From contig DAOKYU010000007.1 of NCBI GenBank assembly GCA_035325995.1, positions 62,001-126,000 on the forward strand: a stretch of DNA of 64,000 bases, in the 5' to 3' direction. Under the pieces are notes generated by a model. The model worked only from the letters and a program-made list of their open reading frames with translations. It was not told the origin of the DNA and made no database searches. Source of the DNA: Thermodesulfobacteriota bacterium. GTDB taxonomy: Bacteria > Desulfobacterota_D > UBA1144 > Nemesobacterales > UBA2774. Shown here piece by piece: positions 1 through 8,143 of the stretch. The translations under genes were made by a program, and so were the position numbers. Numbering within the stretch: the stretch's first letter is position 1; each line of letters opens with the position of its first letter.

Positions 1-702
1 AAACAGCTTACGAGGCACAGCTCACTCGTGATGTCGCCTCATTGCTCGCCCGACGGATCGAAGATCGTATTCAACTCGGACAAGGTATGGGACCAGGACC
101 TTTACATGATAACGCTCGGCTCGTCCATATCCGAGACGAGGCTGACCAAGGCCTTTAAGCTGGAGCAGAGCGCGGAGTGGTCCCCGAGCGGGCAGCAGCT
201 CGCCTTCAGCGCCAACGGCGACATATACGTTTCGGGCCCGAGCGGGAAGGGCGCCGTGAACATAACGAGGAGTAACGCCATCGACGTTTCGCCGACGTGG
301 TCGCCGGACGGGAGCAGGATAGCCTTCGTTTCGGACAGGGGAGGGAACCCCGGGATTTACGTCATGAACTCGAACGGGAGCGGCGTGAGAAGGATAAGCG
401 GCGGCGGATACTCCACCGACCCTTCGTGGTCGACGAACCCGCGCGTGAATAAAATCGCGTTCGTGAAGCTGGAGGGGGGCGGCGCCAACATCTACACCGT
501 GAACCCGGACGGCTCGGACGAAAAGAGGCTCACGGCCGGAGGCAGGAACGAAAACCCGGCCTGGTCGCCCGACGGCCATTATATCGCGTTCAGCTCTACG
601 AGGAGCGCCGCAAAGGACATGTACATCATGTACATGAACGGGGAGAACCAGAGGCGGCTCAGCCAGGGCGGCGGGAAGTCGTTCCCGACCTGGTGCAAGT
701 AG
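1..702 (+). CDS. tolB: TolB-like beta-propeller protein, C-terminal part (gene starts before the window)
   Basis: The frame is open from base 1, so the gene begins upstream of the window. A GTG at 28 is internal, because TolB-like coding sequence (KQLTRHSS) already precedes it. The visible ~233 residues are successive PD40/WD40-like blades, each with a W/CSPDG turn followed by I-A/V-F (SPDGSKIVF, SPSGQQLAF, SPDGSRIAF, SPDGHYIAF) and IYV/MN strands. This is the propeller of TolB, the periplasmic partner of Pal in the Tol-Pal envelope system. It ends FPTWCK. No pal gene follows; thpR comes next after 37 bases. A generic PD40 propeller remains possible because the N-terminal TolB domain is not visible. 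Confidence 0.8.
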   Translation, partial: KQLTRHSSLVMSPHCSPDGSKIVFNSDKVWDQDLYMITLGSSISETRLTKAFKLEQSAEWSPSGQQLAFSANGDIYVSGPSGKGAVNITRSNAIDVSPTWSPDGSRIAFVSDRGGNPGIYVMNSNGSGVRRISGGGYSTDPSWSTNPRVNKIAFVKLEGGGANIYTVNPDGSDEKRLTAGGRNENPAWSPDGHYIAFSSTRSAAKDMYIMYMNGENQRRLSQGGGKSFPTWCK

Positions 703-739
703 GCCGGCGCGGGACGGCCTTGCCACCGGTGAGAATCGA

Positions 740-1279
740 TTGAGACTCTTCATTGCAGCGCTTCTCCCGGACGAAGTGAAGTCAGCGTTCGCAGGTTACA
801 TAGCTTCGCTCCGGAAAGTCACCGAAGGCGTGAAGTGGGAAAAGGAAGAGAAGCTCCACATAACGCTTAAGTTCCTCGGCGAAACGGACGAGGCCACTGC
901 CGGGGCGGTGTCCTTCGTTACCGGCGCGGCAGCCGGGAATTACGCCCCCTTCGAGATGAGCACCGGGAACCTCGGCGGATTCCCCGACCTTGAAAGGCCG
1001 CATATTCTTTATGCCGGCCTCTCCCAGAACCCCGGTCTTTCGGCGCTGCAAGGCGAAATCGACGAGGGACTCGAGCCCCACGGATTCGGGAGGGAGAAGA
1101 GAACGTTCGTCCCACACGTCACCATCGGGAGGGTGAACGGCAGGATGAGGACGATCGGCCCGCTCCCTATACCGGAGAAGATCCGCTTTACTGTCAGGGA
1201 AATTTCCGTAGTCGGAAGCGTCCTCGGAAAGACGGGCTCCGTTTACACGCCGGTTCGTACCTTCATTCTCGGCGGATAA
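740..1279 (+). CDS. thpR: RNA 2',3'-cyclic phosphodiesterase (2'-5' RNA ligase family)
   Basis: A 179-residue member of the 2H phosphoesterase superfamily. Both signature HxTx motifs are present: HITL at residues 40-43 and HVTI at 126-129. ThpR opens 2',3'-cyclic phosphate RNA ends and can join 2'-5' linkages in vitro. The length is normal for the family and the N-terminus (MRLFIAALLP) is canonical. The start is a TTG; a GGTGAG about 8 bases upstream serves as ribosome-binding site. It lies 37 bases after the tolB-like gene on the same strand and may be co-transcribed with it. Confidence 0.9.
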   Translation: MRLFIAALLPDEVKSAFAGYIASLRKVTEGVKWEKEEKLHITLKFLGETDEATAGAVSFVTGAAAGNYAPFEMSTGNLGGFPDLERPHILYAGLSQNPGLSALQGEIDEGLEPHGFGREKRTFVPHVTIGRVNGRMRTIGPLPIPEKIRFTVREISVVGSVLGKTGSVYTPVRTFILGG

Positions 1280-1426
1280 GCCGCGGGTTCTTTCCGTTCC
1301 TCGCCGCCGCGAGCGTCCTTCAGACACACCGATCGAAATTCCCCATGCGTTCCGGCGGGGAATCCTGTACGCTTTAATCAGATCGAGCTCGGTCACTTAA
1401 GGGGGATGGATTTACCGGAGGAGTAT

Positions 1427-2362
1427 ATGAAGATATACGTAACGGGAGCGACGGGAGTGCTCGGAAAGAGGATAGTCAGGGAGCTCTCCGGACTCGGGCA
1501 CACCGTCGCCGGCATGGCGAGGAGCGCGAAGGGCGAAGAGACGGTCGGGTCCATGGGCGGAGTGCCTTCACGCGCCGACCTCTTCGACAAGGACGCCCTT
1601 TTGAAGGACATCGAGGGCTCGGACGTCGTCATACACGCGGCGACGTCAATACCGGTAAAGAAGAGGCTCAAGCCCGAGGATTTCAGGCTGAACGACCGCA
1701 TACGCCGCGAGGGGACACGTATCGTCGCCGAATGCGCCATCCAAGCGGGCGCACGCAGGCTCGTATTCCAGGACGTCGTATGGGTCGCCCGTCCCGAGGA
1801 CGGTTCGTTTTACGACGAGAGCTCGCCGGTCGTCCCGTCGCCTACGCTCCAGTCGGGCATAGACGGCGAGGGAATCGTGCTCGGGGCGGGTGAAAAGAGC
1901 GGCATGGTCGCGACCGTCCTCAGGTGCGGGTTTTTCTACGGCTCGGACACTGCGCACACGAGGCAAATGGGCGCGGGGCTCAAAAAGAGGGCGTTCCCGA
2001 TAATCGGGGACGGCGAGGCGCTGTGGTCGCTCATTCACATCGACGATGCGGCGTCGGCCTTCGTGACGGCCGCACTCGAAGACCTCCCCGGGATATGGCA
2101 CGTCGTCGACGACAGGCCGGTCAAGACGGGCGATTTTCTCAATTACTTCGCGGGGCGAATAGGAGCGCCTCAGCCCTACAGGTTCCCGGTGTGGCTCGCT
2201 CGTTTTCTTGCGGGAAGCTATTCCGTCGGGTTCTTCACGGCGTCGAACAATACTTCCGCCGCTAAGCTCAAGCGCGCGTCGGGCTGGTCGCCGAAATATC
2301 CCACGTACAGGGAAGGGATACAGCAGGTCGTCAGGGACTGGAAGGCCGAGGGCTTCCTCTAA
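1427..2362 (+). CDS. NAD(P)-binding extended/atypical SDR (epimerase-like) protein
   Basis: A 311-residue Rossmann protein. The dinucleotide-binding motif GATGVLGKR sits near residue 10 and the fold continues like an NAD-dependent epimerase/dehydratase, with LRCGFFYG and an IHIDDAASAF strand. The start is the ATG at 1427, preceded by GGAGGAG at 1417-1423; an in-frame ATG at 1406 has no such site. The catalytic Ser and Tyr-x3-Lys of classical epimerases are not visible: the region reads FQDVVWVA and later PTLQSGIDGEG. It may therefore be a binding or regulatory atypical SDR, or use other chemistry. The substrate is unknown. Confidence 0.75.
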   Translation: MKIYVTGATGVLGKRIVRELSGLGHTVAGMARSAKGEETVGSMGGVPSRADLFDKDALLKDIEGSDVVIHAATSIPVKKRLKPEDFRLNDRIRREGTRIVAECAIQAGARRLVFQDVVWVARPEDGSFYDESSPVVPSPTLQSGIDGEGIVLGAGEKSGMVATVLRCGFFYGSDTAHTRQMGAGLKKRAFPIIGDGEALWSLIHIDDAASAFVTAALEDLPGIWHVVDDRPVKTGDFLNYFAGRIGAPQPYRFPVWLARFLAGSYSVGFFTASNNTSAAKLKRASGWSPKYPTYREGIQQVVRDWKAEGFL

Positions 2363-2386
2363 GCCGGCGCGAATCGCCCGCGGCGT

Positions 2387-3463
2387 TTATCCGGATTCGC
2401 GACCGAGTAACGTGCGCTTGCGCCCGATCCCCCACCTGTACCCGCTGAGGGAGCCGTCCGTTCTCACGACGCGGTGGCACGGTATGGCGACGGCGAGCAT
2501 GTTCGACGCGCATGCCGCACCGACGGCGCGGGCCGACCCGGGAGCGCCGATTTTTTCCGCGATTTCGCTGTAGGTCGCCGTCTCGCCGGCCGGAATCTCC
2601 ATGAGCGCCCGCCAGACCCTTTCCTGAAATGCCGTCCCGCGTATGTCGAGCGGAAGCCAGAGGCCCCGGGAGGGATTTTCGACGAACCCGACTACGGTTG
2701 CGACGAGCCTCTCGAAACCCTCATCGCCGCCCGAGAGCTCCGCCTTCGGGAAGCTCCGTTCGAGCTCGCGCACGAGCTCTTCGGGGTCGTCCCCGAGCAT
2801 TATGGCGGCTACGCCCCTTTCGGAAGCGGCGACCAGGACCGCCCCAAGAGAGCACTGACCGACGGCGAAGCTGAGGCTCGCGCCGCTCCCGCCGGAGCGG
2901 AATTCGCCCGGCTTCATACCGAGCATCTTCCCCGAGGATTCGTAGAACCGGGAGCTCGAGCCGAACCCCGAGCGGTATATGGCGTCGGTGACGCTGGCCG
3001 AGGCGGGGAGCTTCTCCCTGACGCTTTTTCTCCTGACGGCGTTCGAGTACGCCTTGGGCGTGACGCCGGTGATTGCCTTGAACAGCCTGTGGAAGTGGAA
3101 GCGGCTCATGCCCGCCGCGCGGGCGAGATCGGCCAGGCCGGCGGAGCCGCCGGATTCCTCTATCGTCCGGCATGCCCTTACGACCGCTTCGGCGCTGCCC
3201 GCGTCTCCGTCCTCGTCGGGGCGGCATCTCCTGCACGGCCTGAAACCCTTGCGTTCGGCCTCTTCGCGGGCGGTGAAAAAGAGGACGTTTTCGCGCCGGG
3301 CCTTGCGGGCCGGGCAGGACGGCCTGCAGTATACGCCCGTCGTCAGCACGGCGTAGTAAAACGCGCCGTCGCTGCCGCGGTCCCTTTCAAGGACCGCCGC
3401 CCACCTTTCGTCGTCGCCGCGCGGGATAATCCCGCCGCTTTCTTTTGTCGTCATATATGCCAT
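2387..3463 (-). CDS. ada: Ada: methylphosphotriester/O6-methylguanine-DNA methyltransferase and AraC-type activator
   Basis: A 358-residue full-length Ada. The N-terminal zinc domain has Cys46, Cys50, Cys77 and Cys80, matching the spacing of E. coli Cys38/42/69/72; Cys46 is the expected phosphotriester methyl acceptor. An AraC-type helix-turn-helix follows (FHFHRLFKAITGVTPKAY), then the O6-alkylguanine transferase domain with PCHRVV, acceptor Cys329. The distance between the two acceptors equals that in E. coli Ada. It repairs alkylated DNA and, once methylated, activates its regulon. The start is supported by GGAGGT 7 bases upstream. It lies downstream of, and on the same strand as, a 2OG-Fe(II) oxygenase, so the pair likely forms an alkylation-response operon. 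Confidence 0.95.
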   Translation of the reverse strand: MAYMTTKESGGIIPRGDDERWAAVLERDRGSDGAFYYAVLTTGVYCRPSCPARKARRENVLFFTAREEAERKGFRPCRRCRPDEDGDAGSAEAVVRACRTIEESGGSAGLADLARAAGMSRFHFHRLFKAITGVTPKAYSNAVRRKSVREKLPASASVTDAIYRSGFGSSSRFYESSGKMLGMKPGEFRSGGSGASLSFAVGQCSLGAVLVAASERGVAAIMLGDDPEELVRELERSFPKAELSGGDEGFERLVATVVGFVENPSRGLWLPLDIRGTAFQERVWRALMEIPAGETATYSEIAEKIGAPGSARAVGAACASNMLAVAIPCHRVVRTDGSLSGYRWGIGRKRTLLGRESG

Positions 3464-3583
3464 TAGTTTAACCTCCGGCTCGTGGTTTTATAAGGAGTGT
3501 AGCGCGGCGCGACCGGGGGAACACTCCGTTTCTTGCCGCCGAATTAAAAATGCCGGATTGGCTGTATCGCGGTTCGGAGCGGG

Positions 3584-4318
3584 TTACTCCGCGTCGTGGA
3601 ATATGACGCCCATGGTGAACCGCTCTCCTGAGCGGATGCGGCTGACGCCGTGACGCATGTTGACGCGGTGAAAGCCGCGCGCGCCGCGTACAGGCCTCTC
3701 GCGCACGGGGAAGATGACCCCTTCACCCTGCCTGAGCGGGACGACCTCGACGCTCGACTGCATGCGGGGCCGCTGACCCGTGAGGACGAACTCGCCGCCC
3801 TCGAAATCGCGCCCGGGCTCCGACAGGAGGAACGCCACCTGGAGCGGGAAGACGTGCTCGCCGTAGACATCCTGGTGGAGGCAGTTGTAGTCGCCCGGCC
3901 TATACCTCAGGATGAGCGGGGTCGGTTTCGTCTGCCCGGCGGCGCGGCAGCGGGCCTTGAAGGATTCGTGATCGCCGGGGTAGCCGACGTCTATGGACAT
4001 GGCTTCGTTCCAGCGGTTGGCTATCCCGGAGAGGAAGGGGTAGAGACTCCCCCTGAGCCCTTCGACTACAGGCGGGAGCGGGTAGGAGAAATACTTGTAT
4101 TCTCCGCTGCCGTAGCCCTTGTTTTCCATGACGACGGTCTTGCGGTACCGCTCATCATCGCCGTAGGCGGCCGTCAGCGAGCCGCACTCCTCCGGGGTCA
4201 GTATGGGACCGATAACGGCGTAGCCGTATGTGTCGAGCCCGCATGCTATGCCGTTCCAATCGAGCGACGCGATCTGTTTCTGGAGTGCTGCTTTACTCGA
4301 TTTGCCGTTCGCCGTCAT
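3584..4318 (-). CDS. 2OG-Fe(II) oxygenase of the Oxygenase-NA family (putative DNA dealkylation)
   Basis: A 244-residue double-stranded beta-helix oxygenase. Iron ligands are visible as HQD (His148, Asp150) and a distal His223 in the MRHGVSR segment, with Arg227/229 placed to bind 2-oxoglutarate. The sequence around YRPGDYNCLHQDVYGEH matches my recollection of the Oxygenase-NA (formerly DUF2086) family, linked to oxidative repair of alkylated DNA, as AlkB is. It sits 120 bases upstream of ada on the same strand, which fits that role. The family name comes from memory, not from a search; a protein hydroxylase is the main alternative. Confidence 0.75.
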   Translation of the reverse strand: MTANGKSSKAALQKQIASLDWNGIACGLDTYGYAVIGPILTPEECGSLTAAYGDDERYRKTVVMENKGYGSGEYKYFSYPLPPVVEGLRGSLYPFLSGIANRWNEAMSIDVGYPGDHESFKARCRAAGQTKPTPLILRYRPGDYNCLHQDVYGEHVFPLQVAFLLSEPGRDFEGGEFVLTGQRPRMQSSVEVVPLRQGEGVIFPVRERPVRGARGFHRVNMRHGVSRIRSGERFTMGVIFHDAE

Positions 4319-4461
4319 TTCATGTCTCCTCGTCCGGGATTGGTTTCGTACGTTCTAAGAATATACCGTTTGGGGAGTTCCGCCGCATCCCGGTTCTTGC
4401 CGCCGAATCCGAATTCGTGTCCGCGCTTGAAATAGCCGCCTGAACCTGAGAGGATATTTTC

Positions 4462-5190
4462 ATGAGCGACGGATTCCACGGCTTTTCGAAAGGGGCGTTC
4501 GGGTTCCTCAGGGATCTCAAGGGGAACAACAATAAAGAATGGTTCGACGAGAACAGGGGCGTGTTCGAGGAATGCGTCCTCACGCCGGCGAGGTATTTCG
4601 TCGTCGCGCTCGGCGGGCGTCTTAAAACGCTCTCGCCCGGTGTGAAAGCCATACCCGAGATAGATAAATCGATATTCAGGCTGAGGCGCGACACCCGGTT
4701 CAGCGAGGACAAGACGCCTTACAAGACGCACCTCGGGATTCTATTCTGGGAGGGGCCGGGGAAGAAGCTCGACAATCCGAACTTTTACGTCCATCTGAAC
4801 GAGGATTCTATTTTCATCGGCGCGGGGGAGTACCGCTTCCCGCCGGGGAGCTTGAGGGCGTACAGGGATGCGGTGGTCCATCCGAAAAATGGCGCCGGGC
4901 TCGGAAAAATATTGAAGCGTTTCTCGGAGAACCCTTCGTACAAGATCGGGGGCAGGCATTACAAGCGGATACCGCCCGGATACGGCCCCTCGCACGGGAA
5001 CGCGGAGCTCCTTCTGCATAACGGGCTCTTCGTATACTACGAAGGCCCGGTCCCGGAGGAGGCATATTCAGAGAGGTTCGTAGATTTCTGCTTCGGGGTG
5101 TTGAAGGACATGTCGCCGCTCTTCCTCTGGACGCTGAAGGTTCTAGGGAGCGCAAAGGGCGGCGCGTCTCCCGTCAGGCGCGGGCTTTGA
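4462..5190 (+). CDS. DUF2461 family protein
   Basis: A 242-residue cytoplasmic protein of the DUF2461 (TIGR02453) family, recognised by NNKEWFDENR, the IFRLRRDTRFSEDKTPYKTH block and FYVHL. The biochemical function of this family is not established. The start ATG at 4462 has a GAGAGGAT-like site about 7 bases upstream. It is convergent with the HxlR-type gene and the two overlap by 17 bases at their 3' ends. The coding sequence looks intact and of normal length. Confidence 0.85.
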   Translation: MSDGFHGFSKGAFGFLRDLKGNNNKEWFDENRGVFEECVLTPARYFVVALGGRLKTLSPGVKAIPEIDKSIFRLRRDTRFSEDKTPYKTHLGILFWEGPGKKLDNPNFYVHLNEDSIFIGAGEYRFPPGSLRAYRDAVVHPKNGAGLGKILKRFSENPSYKIGGRHYKRIPPGYGPSHGNAELLLHNGLFVYYEGPVPEEAYSERFVDFCFGVLKDMSPLFLWTLKVLGSAKGGASPVRRGL

Positions 5191-5542
5191 GGGAGGAATC
5201 GTAACGCGCGCGGGCCCTCTCTATCTTCTTTACGTTGCGGGCGCCCCATTCTTCGAGGACGTCGAATACGGGGATGAGAGAGAGGCCGAGGTCGGACAGC
5301 GAGTAGACAACCTTCGGCGGTATCTCCATGAACTGCTCCCGGTTTACGAGACCGTCTCTCTCCAACTCGCGGAGCTGCTGTGTGAGCATCCTCTGCGTGA
5401 CCTTCGGTATAAGCCTCCTGAGCTCGTTGAAGCGCTTCGGGGACTGCCTGAGGTAATAAATGATGTCCGGCTTCCACTTCCCCCCGAAGGCGTCTATCGC
5501 GCTTCCCACGGGGCAGGCTGTTTCTTTTATCCTTATTTCCAT
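5174..5542 (-). CDS. HxlR-family winged-helix transcriptional regulator
   Basis: A 122-residue one-domain regulator. The HxlR signature is clear: CPVGSAIDAFGGKWKPDII near residue 10, then RFNELRRLIPKVTQRMLTQQLRELERDGLV. Cys10 occupies the position that acts as redox/electrophile sensor in YodB/CatR-type HxlR proteins of Bacillus. It is divergent from a detoxification gene run that includes mhqO- and mhqD-like genes, which suggests it represses that run and its own gene. A small inverted repeat lies in the shared intergenic region. The effector is inferred, not shown. Confidence 0.88.
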   Translation of the reverse strand: MEIRIKETACPVGSAIDAFGGKWKPDIIYYLRQSPKRFNELRRLIPKVTQRMLTQQLRELERDGLVNREQFMEIPPKVVYSLSDLGLSLIPVFDVLEEWGARNVKKIERARARYDSSLKARA

Positions 5543-5562
5543 TCGTCTACCTCGGTATACAA

Positions 5563-5573
5563 ATAGTAACTAT
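5563..5573. promoter_or_regulatory. Candidate HxlR operator in the divergent intergenic region
   Basis: Inverted repeat ATAGT-A-ACTAT, with arms 5563-5567 and 5569-5573 and a one-base centre. It sits in the AT-rich 130-base gap between the HxlR start (5542) and the SnoaL-like start (5673). The site is 20 bases upstream of the regulator's start, a position suited to autorepression. YodB-type HxlR proteins bind AT-rich dyads of similar look; the assignment to this regulator is inferred from position. Confidence 0.45.
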
Positions 5574-5672
5574 ATATTAAAAATGTACCCGGTTGAAATA
5601 ATATACCACGATTATAAACTATACATCGAGTAGTATTTGAAAAACGGTTTCGAACGCATAGGGGGGAGCAAA

Positions 5673-6044
5673 ATGACGGACGAAGAAAGAAAGTCGATAG
5701 CCGCTGAATACCTGAAGAGCCTCGACTACAAGAGGGACTTTTACCATCTTATCGCGGAAGACGCGGAGGTTTATTTCCCGAACTGGGGCGTCGCCAGGGG
5801 GGCCGACGAGTACAAGAAGCTCTTCTCGCACCTGGGGACGCTGGTCGAGGACTTCACACACTTCCACGCTTACATAAACTGGATAATCCAGGGCGACATG
5901 GTCGTGGCCGAGGGGTCGAGCAAGGGCAGTCTCAAGAGCGGGGAGACCTGGAGCGACAGCAAGTGGTGCGACGTGTTCGAGATAAGGGACGGCAAGATAC
6001 AGCGGCTCTACATATATCTCGACCCCGAGTATTCGCGTTATTAA
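5673..6044 (+). CDS. SnoaL/NTF2-like protein (nuclear transport factor 2 fold)
   Basis: A 123-residue single-domain protein of the SnoaL-like/NTF2 superfamily. It shows the typical order: N-terminal helices, VYFPNWG, a central helix with FSHLG, and the closing strands WCDVFEIRDGKIQRLYIYLD. Such proteins are small cyclases, isomerases or ligand binders; the substrate cannot be read from sequence. The start is the ATG at 5673 behind GGGGGGAG; an in-frame TTG at 5637 has no such site. It is the first gene of the run divergent from the HxlR regulator, so likely its direct target. Confidence 0.75.
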   Translation: MTDEERKSIAAEYLKSLDYKRDFYHLIAEDAEVYFPNWGVARGADEYKKLFSHLGTLVEDFTHFHAYINWIIQGDMVVAEGSSKGSLKSGETWSDSKWCDVFEIRDGKIQRLYIYLDPEYSRY

Positions 6045-6107
6045 GTAAGCTCGTAAGGGGCGTCGAACTTTGTCTCCACGGGTCATTCGCGCCGGAAGGA
6101 GGGGCGT

Positions 6108-6458
6108 ATGATAATTACTACCGTCTATTCGGACGAAGAAGGGGAGTCTCATTTCGGGGAGCTCGAAATAGAGCTCACGGATGCGGGTGAGCTCGGGCGG
6201 CTTTCGGACAGGTTCCCAGCCCGCCATATAATCTTCAGGGAGAACGGCCCGGAATACGATTACGACTGGCACTGCGCCCCGGACAGGCAGTACATAATAC
6301 TCCTCGACGGGCATATAGAGATAGAGGTGAGCGACGGGGAGAAGAGGGCGTTTTCCGGAGGGGATATAATCTTCGTCGAGGACGTAACAGGAAAGGGGCA
6401 CAGGACGAGGACGACCGACGGCAGGCCGCGAAGGTCTGTCTTCGTGACCATAGACTAG
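6108..6458 (+). CDS. Small cupin-fold protein
   Basis: A 116-residue protein with a single cupin barrel: FRENG, then DYDWHCAPDRQYIILLDGHIEIEV and a second motif (GGDIIFVEDVTGKGHRTRT). One His lies in the first motif and one in GKGHRT, giving a plausible but minimal metal site. The start is preceded by GGAAGGAGG. It is followed 26 bases later by the ring-cleaving dioxygenase-like gene, so co-transcription is likely. Small cupins in such clusters can be dioxygenases or sensors; the role here is not determined. Confidence 0.75.
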   Translation: MIITTVYSDEEGESHFGELEIELTDAGELGRLSDRFPARHIIFRENGPEYDYDWHCAPDRQYIILLDGHIEIEVSDGEKRAFSGGDIIFVEDVTGKGHRTRTTDGRPRRSVFVTID

Positions 6459-6484
6459 TTCAAAAATGCTGGAAGGAGCGAAGC

Positions 6485-7417
6485 ATGCCGAGCAAGATAC
6501 TTGGGATTCACCACATAACGGCGATAGCGACGAGCGCGAAGAATAACCACGAGTTTTATACGAAGGTGCTGGGGCTTCGCCTCGTGAAAAAGACGGTCAA
6601 TTTCGACGACCCGGGGACGTACCATTTTTATTACGGGAACGAGACCGGGGAGCCGGGGACGCTGCTTACGTTCTTCCCGTGGGAGGGGATAAGGCGGGGG
6701 AGGCTCGGGACGGGGCAGGTGACGGCCGTCTCGTATTCCGTCCCGAAGGGCTCCATGAAGTTCTGGCTCGACAGGTTCGGCCGCTACGGGGTGATTTACA
6801 ATAACCCGTCGGAGAGGCAAGGCGAGGAGGTGATGGTGTTCGTCGATCCGGACGGCCTCAAGCTCGAGCTCGTCTCGGGCCCGGAGGAGGACGACCGGAA
6901 GCCGTGGCTTGCCGACGAGATCCCGGCCGAGCACGCGATAAGGGGTTTTCACAACGCCGCGCTCACGCTCGAAGGGTACGAGGCGACGGCGAGGCTCCTT
7001 ACGGAGGAATTCGGATACGTCAAGGTCGCGGAGCACGTCAACAGGTTCAGGTTCGAAAATCCGAACGGCAGGCATGCCAACAAGATAGACCTCGTCTGCC
7101 TTCCCTCGGGGCAGCGGGGGAGCGTCGCGGGCGGCTCGGTGCATCACATCGCGTTCCGCGTCGCGAATTCCGAGGACCAGATGGAGGTGAGGGAAAGGCT
7201 CGTCGGGCTCGGATATAACGTTACGCCGCGGATGGAGAGGAACTATTTCAAGTCGATTTATTTCAGGGAGCCGGGGGGAGTCCTGTTCGAAGTCGCGACG
7301 GACGAGCCCGGTTTCGCGATAGACGAGGACGTGAGCGAGCTCGGAAGGTCGCTCAAGCTGCCGGAGTGGCTCGAACCCCGAAGGAAGGACATCGAAAAGG
7401 CGCTGCCGGAGATATAG
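6485..7417 (+). CDS. MhqO-like ring-cleaving dioxygenase (two VOC domains)
   Basis: A 310-residue protein with two vicinal-oxygen-chelate domains. Domain 1 begins IHHITAIA (His9/10) and domain 2 carries VHHIAFRV and VLFEVATDEPGF, which supply the usual His-His-Glu metal site. The block VNFDDPGTYHFYYGNE is typical of the MhqO/LinE-type hydroquinone dioxygenase group. In Bacillus this family removes methylhydroquinone and related electrophiles. The start has GGAAGGAG upstream. The next gene is MhqD-like and starts 10 bases later, the pairing known from mhq operons. Confidence 0.85.
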   Translation: MPSKILGIHHITAIATSAKNNHEFYTKVLGLRLVKKTVNFDDPGTYHFYYGNETGEPGTLLTFFPWEGIRRGRLGTGQVTAVSYSVPKGSMKFWLDRFGRYGVIYNNPSERQGEEVMVFVDPDGLKLELVSGPEEDDRKPWLADEIPAEHAIRGFHNAALTLEGYEATARLLTEEFGYVKVAEHVNRFRFENPNGRHANKIDLVCLPSGQRGSVAGGSVHHIAFRVANSEDQMEVRERLVGLGYNVTPRMERNYFKSIYFREPGGVLFEVATDEPGFAIDEDVSELGRSLKLPEWLEPRRKDIEKALPEI

Positions 7418-7426
7418 AGGAGAGAG

Positions 7427-8053
7427 ATGGCGGAAGATTTGGGCTTCATACATAAATATGTACCGGCGAGCGACGCCGAAAGCGAAGAGGCGATCTTCAT
7501 TTTCCACGGCACCGGAGGGGACGAGGAGAGCCTCCTCCCCGTGGCCGATATCATACTGCCGGGCGCCGCCGTCGTAAGCCCAAGGGGGAAGGTGATCGAA
7601 AACGGAATGCCGCGTTTCTTCAGGCGTTTCGCGGAAGGTGTTTTCGACCTCGAAGACCTTCACATGAGAACGGAGGAGCTCGCGAAATTCATAGAGAGGG
7701 CGCGGACCGCATACGGCCTCGAAGATAAGCGGCTCGTGGCCGCCGGGTATTCGAACGGGGCGAATATAGCGGCGAGTCTCGTACTCACGCATCCTGGGAT
7801 TTTCTCGAAGGCCGTTCTCTTTCACCCGATGGTGCCGTTCGTCCCCGAGCGGCTTCCGGACCTCACGGGTACGGATGTCCTGATAACAGCGGGCACTAAC
7901 GATCCGATAGTCGATCCGGAAGGCACGAGGGAGCTTGCGCGGCTGTTAAGACAATCCCGTGCGCTGGTGGATGTCTTCTGGCACGACAGGGGGCACAGCC
8001 TCACGAGCGAAGAGCTCTCCGCAGCAAGGACTTTCCTCGAAAACCCCGCCTGA
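7427..8053 (+). CDS. MhqD-like carboxylesterase/phospholipase (alpha/beta hydrolase)
   Basis: A 208-residue alpha/beta hydrolase of the phospholipase/carboxylesterase family. The oxyanion turn HGTGGDE is near the N-terminus, the nucleophile is Ser109 in GYSNGA, and Asp (TNDPIVDPEG) and His (DRGHSLT) complete the triad near the C-terminus. The sequence resembles MhqD, the esterase paired with MhqO in quinone-resistance operons. It follows the dioxygenase-like gene by 10 bases with a GAGGAGAGAG site. The natural ester is unknown. Confidence 0.85.
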   Translation: MAEDLGFIHKYVPASDAESEEAIFIFHGTGGDEESLLPVADIILPGAAVVSPRGKVIENGMPRFFRRFAEGVFDLEDLHMRTEELAKFIERARTAYGLEDKRLVAAGYSNGANIAASLVLTHPGIFSKAVLFHPMVPFVPERLPDLTGTDVLITAGTNDPIVDPEGTRELARLLRQSRALVDVFWHDRGHSLTSEELSAARTFLENPA

Positions 8054-8143
8054 CGGTTTTTATGTTCCCGCCGGATGGAGTAACCTTATCTCCATAAGGG
8101 AATTCGCCGCATTAAAATTCCAGGATTCCCGGGAGAAAATGTA

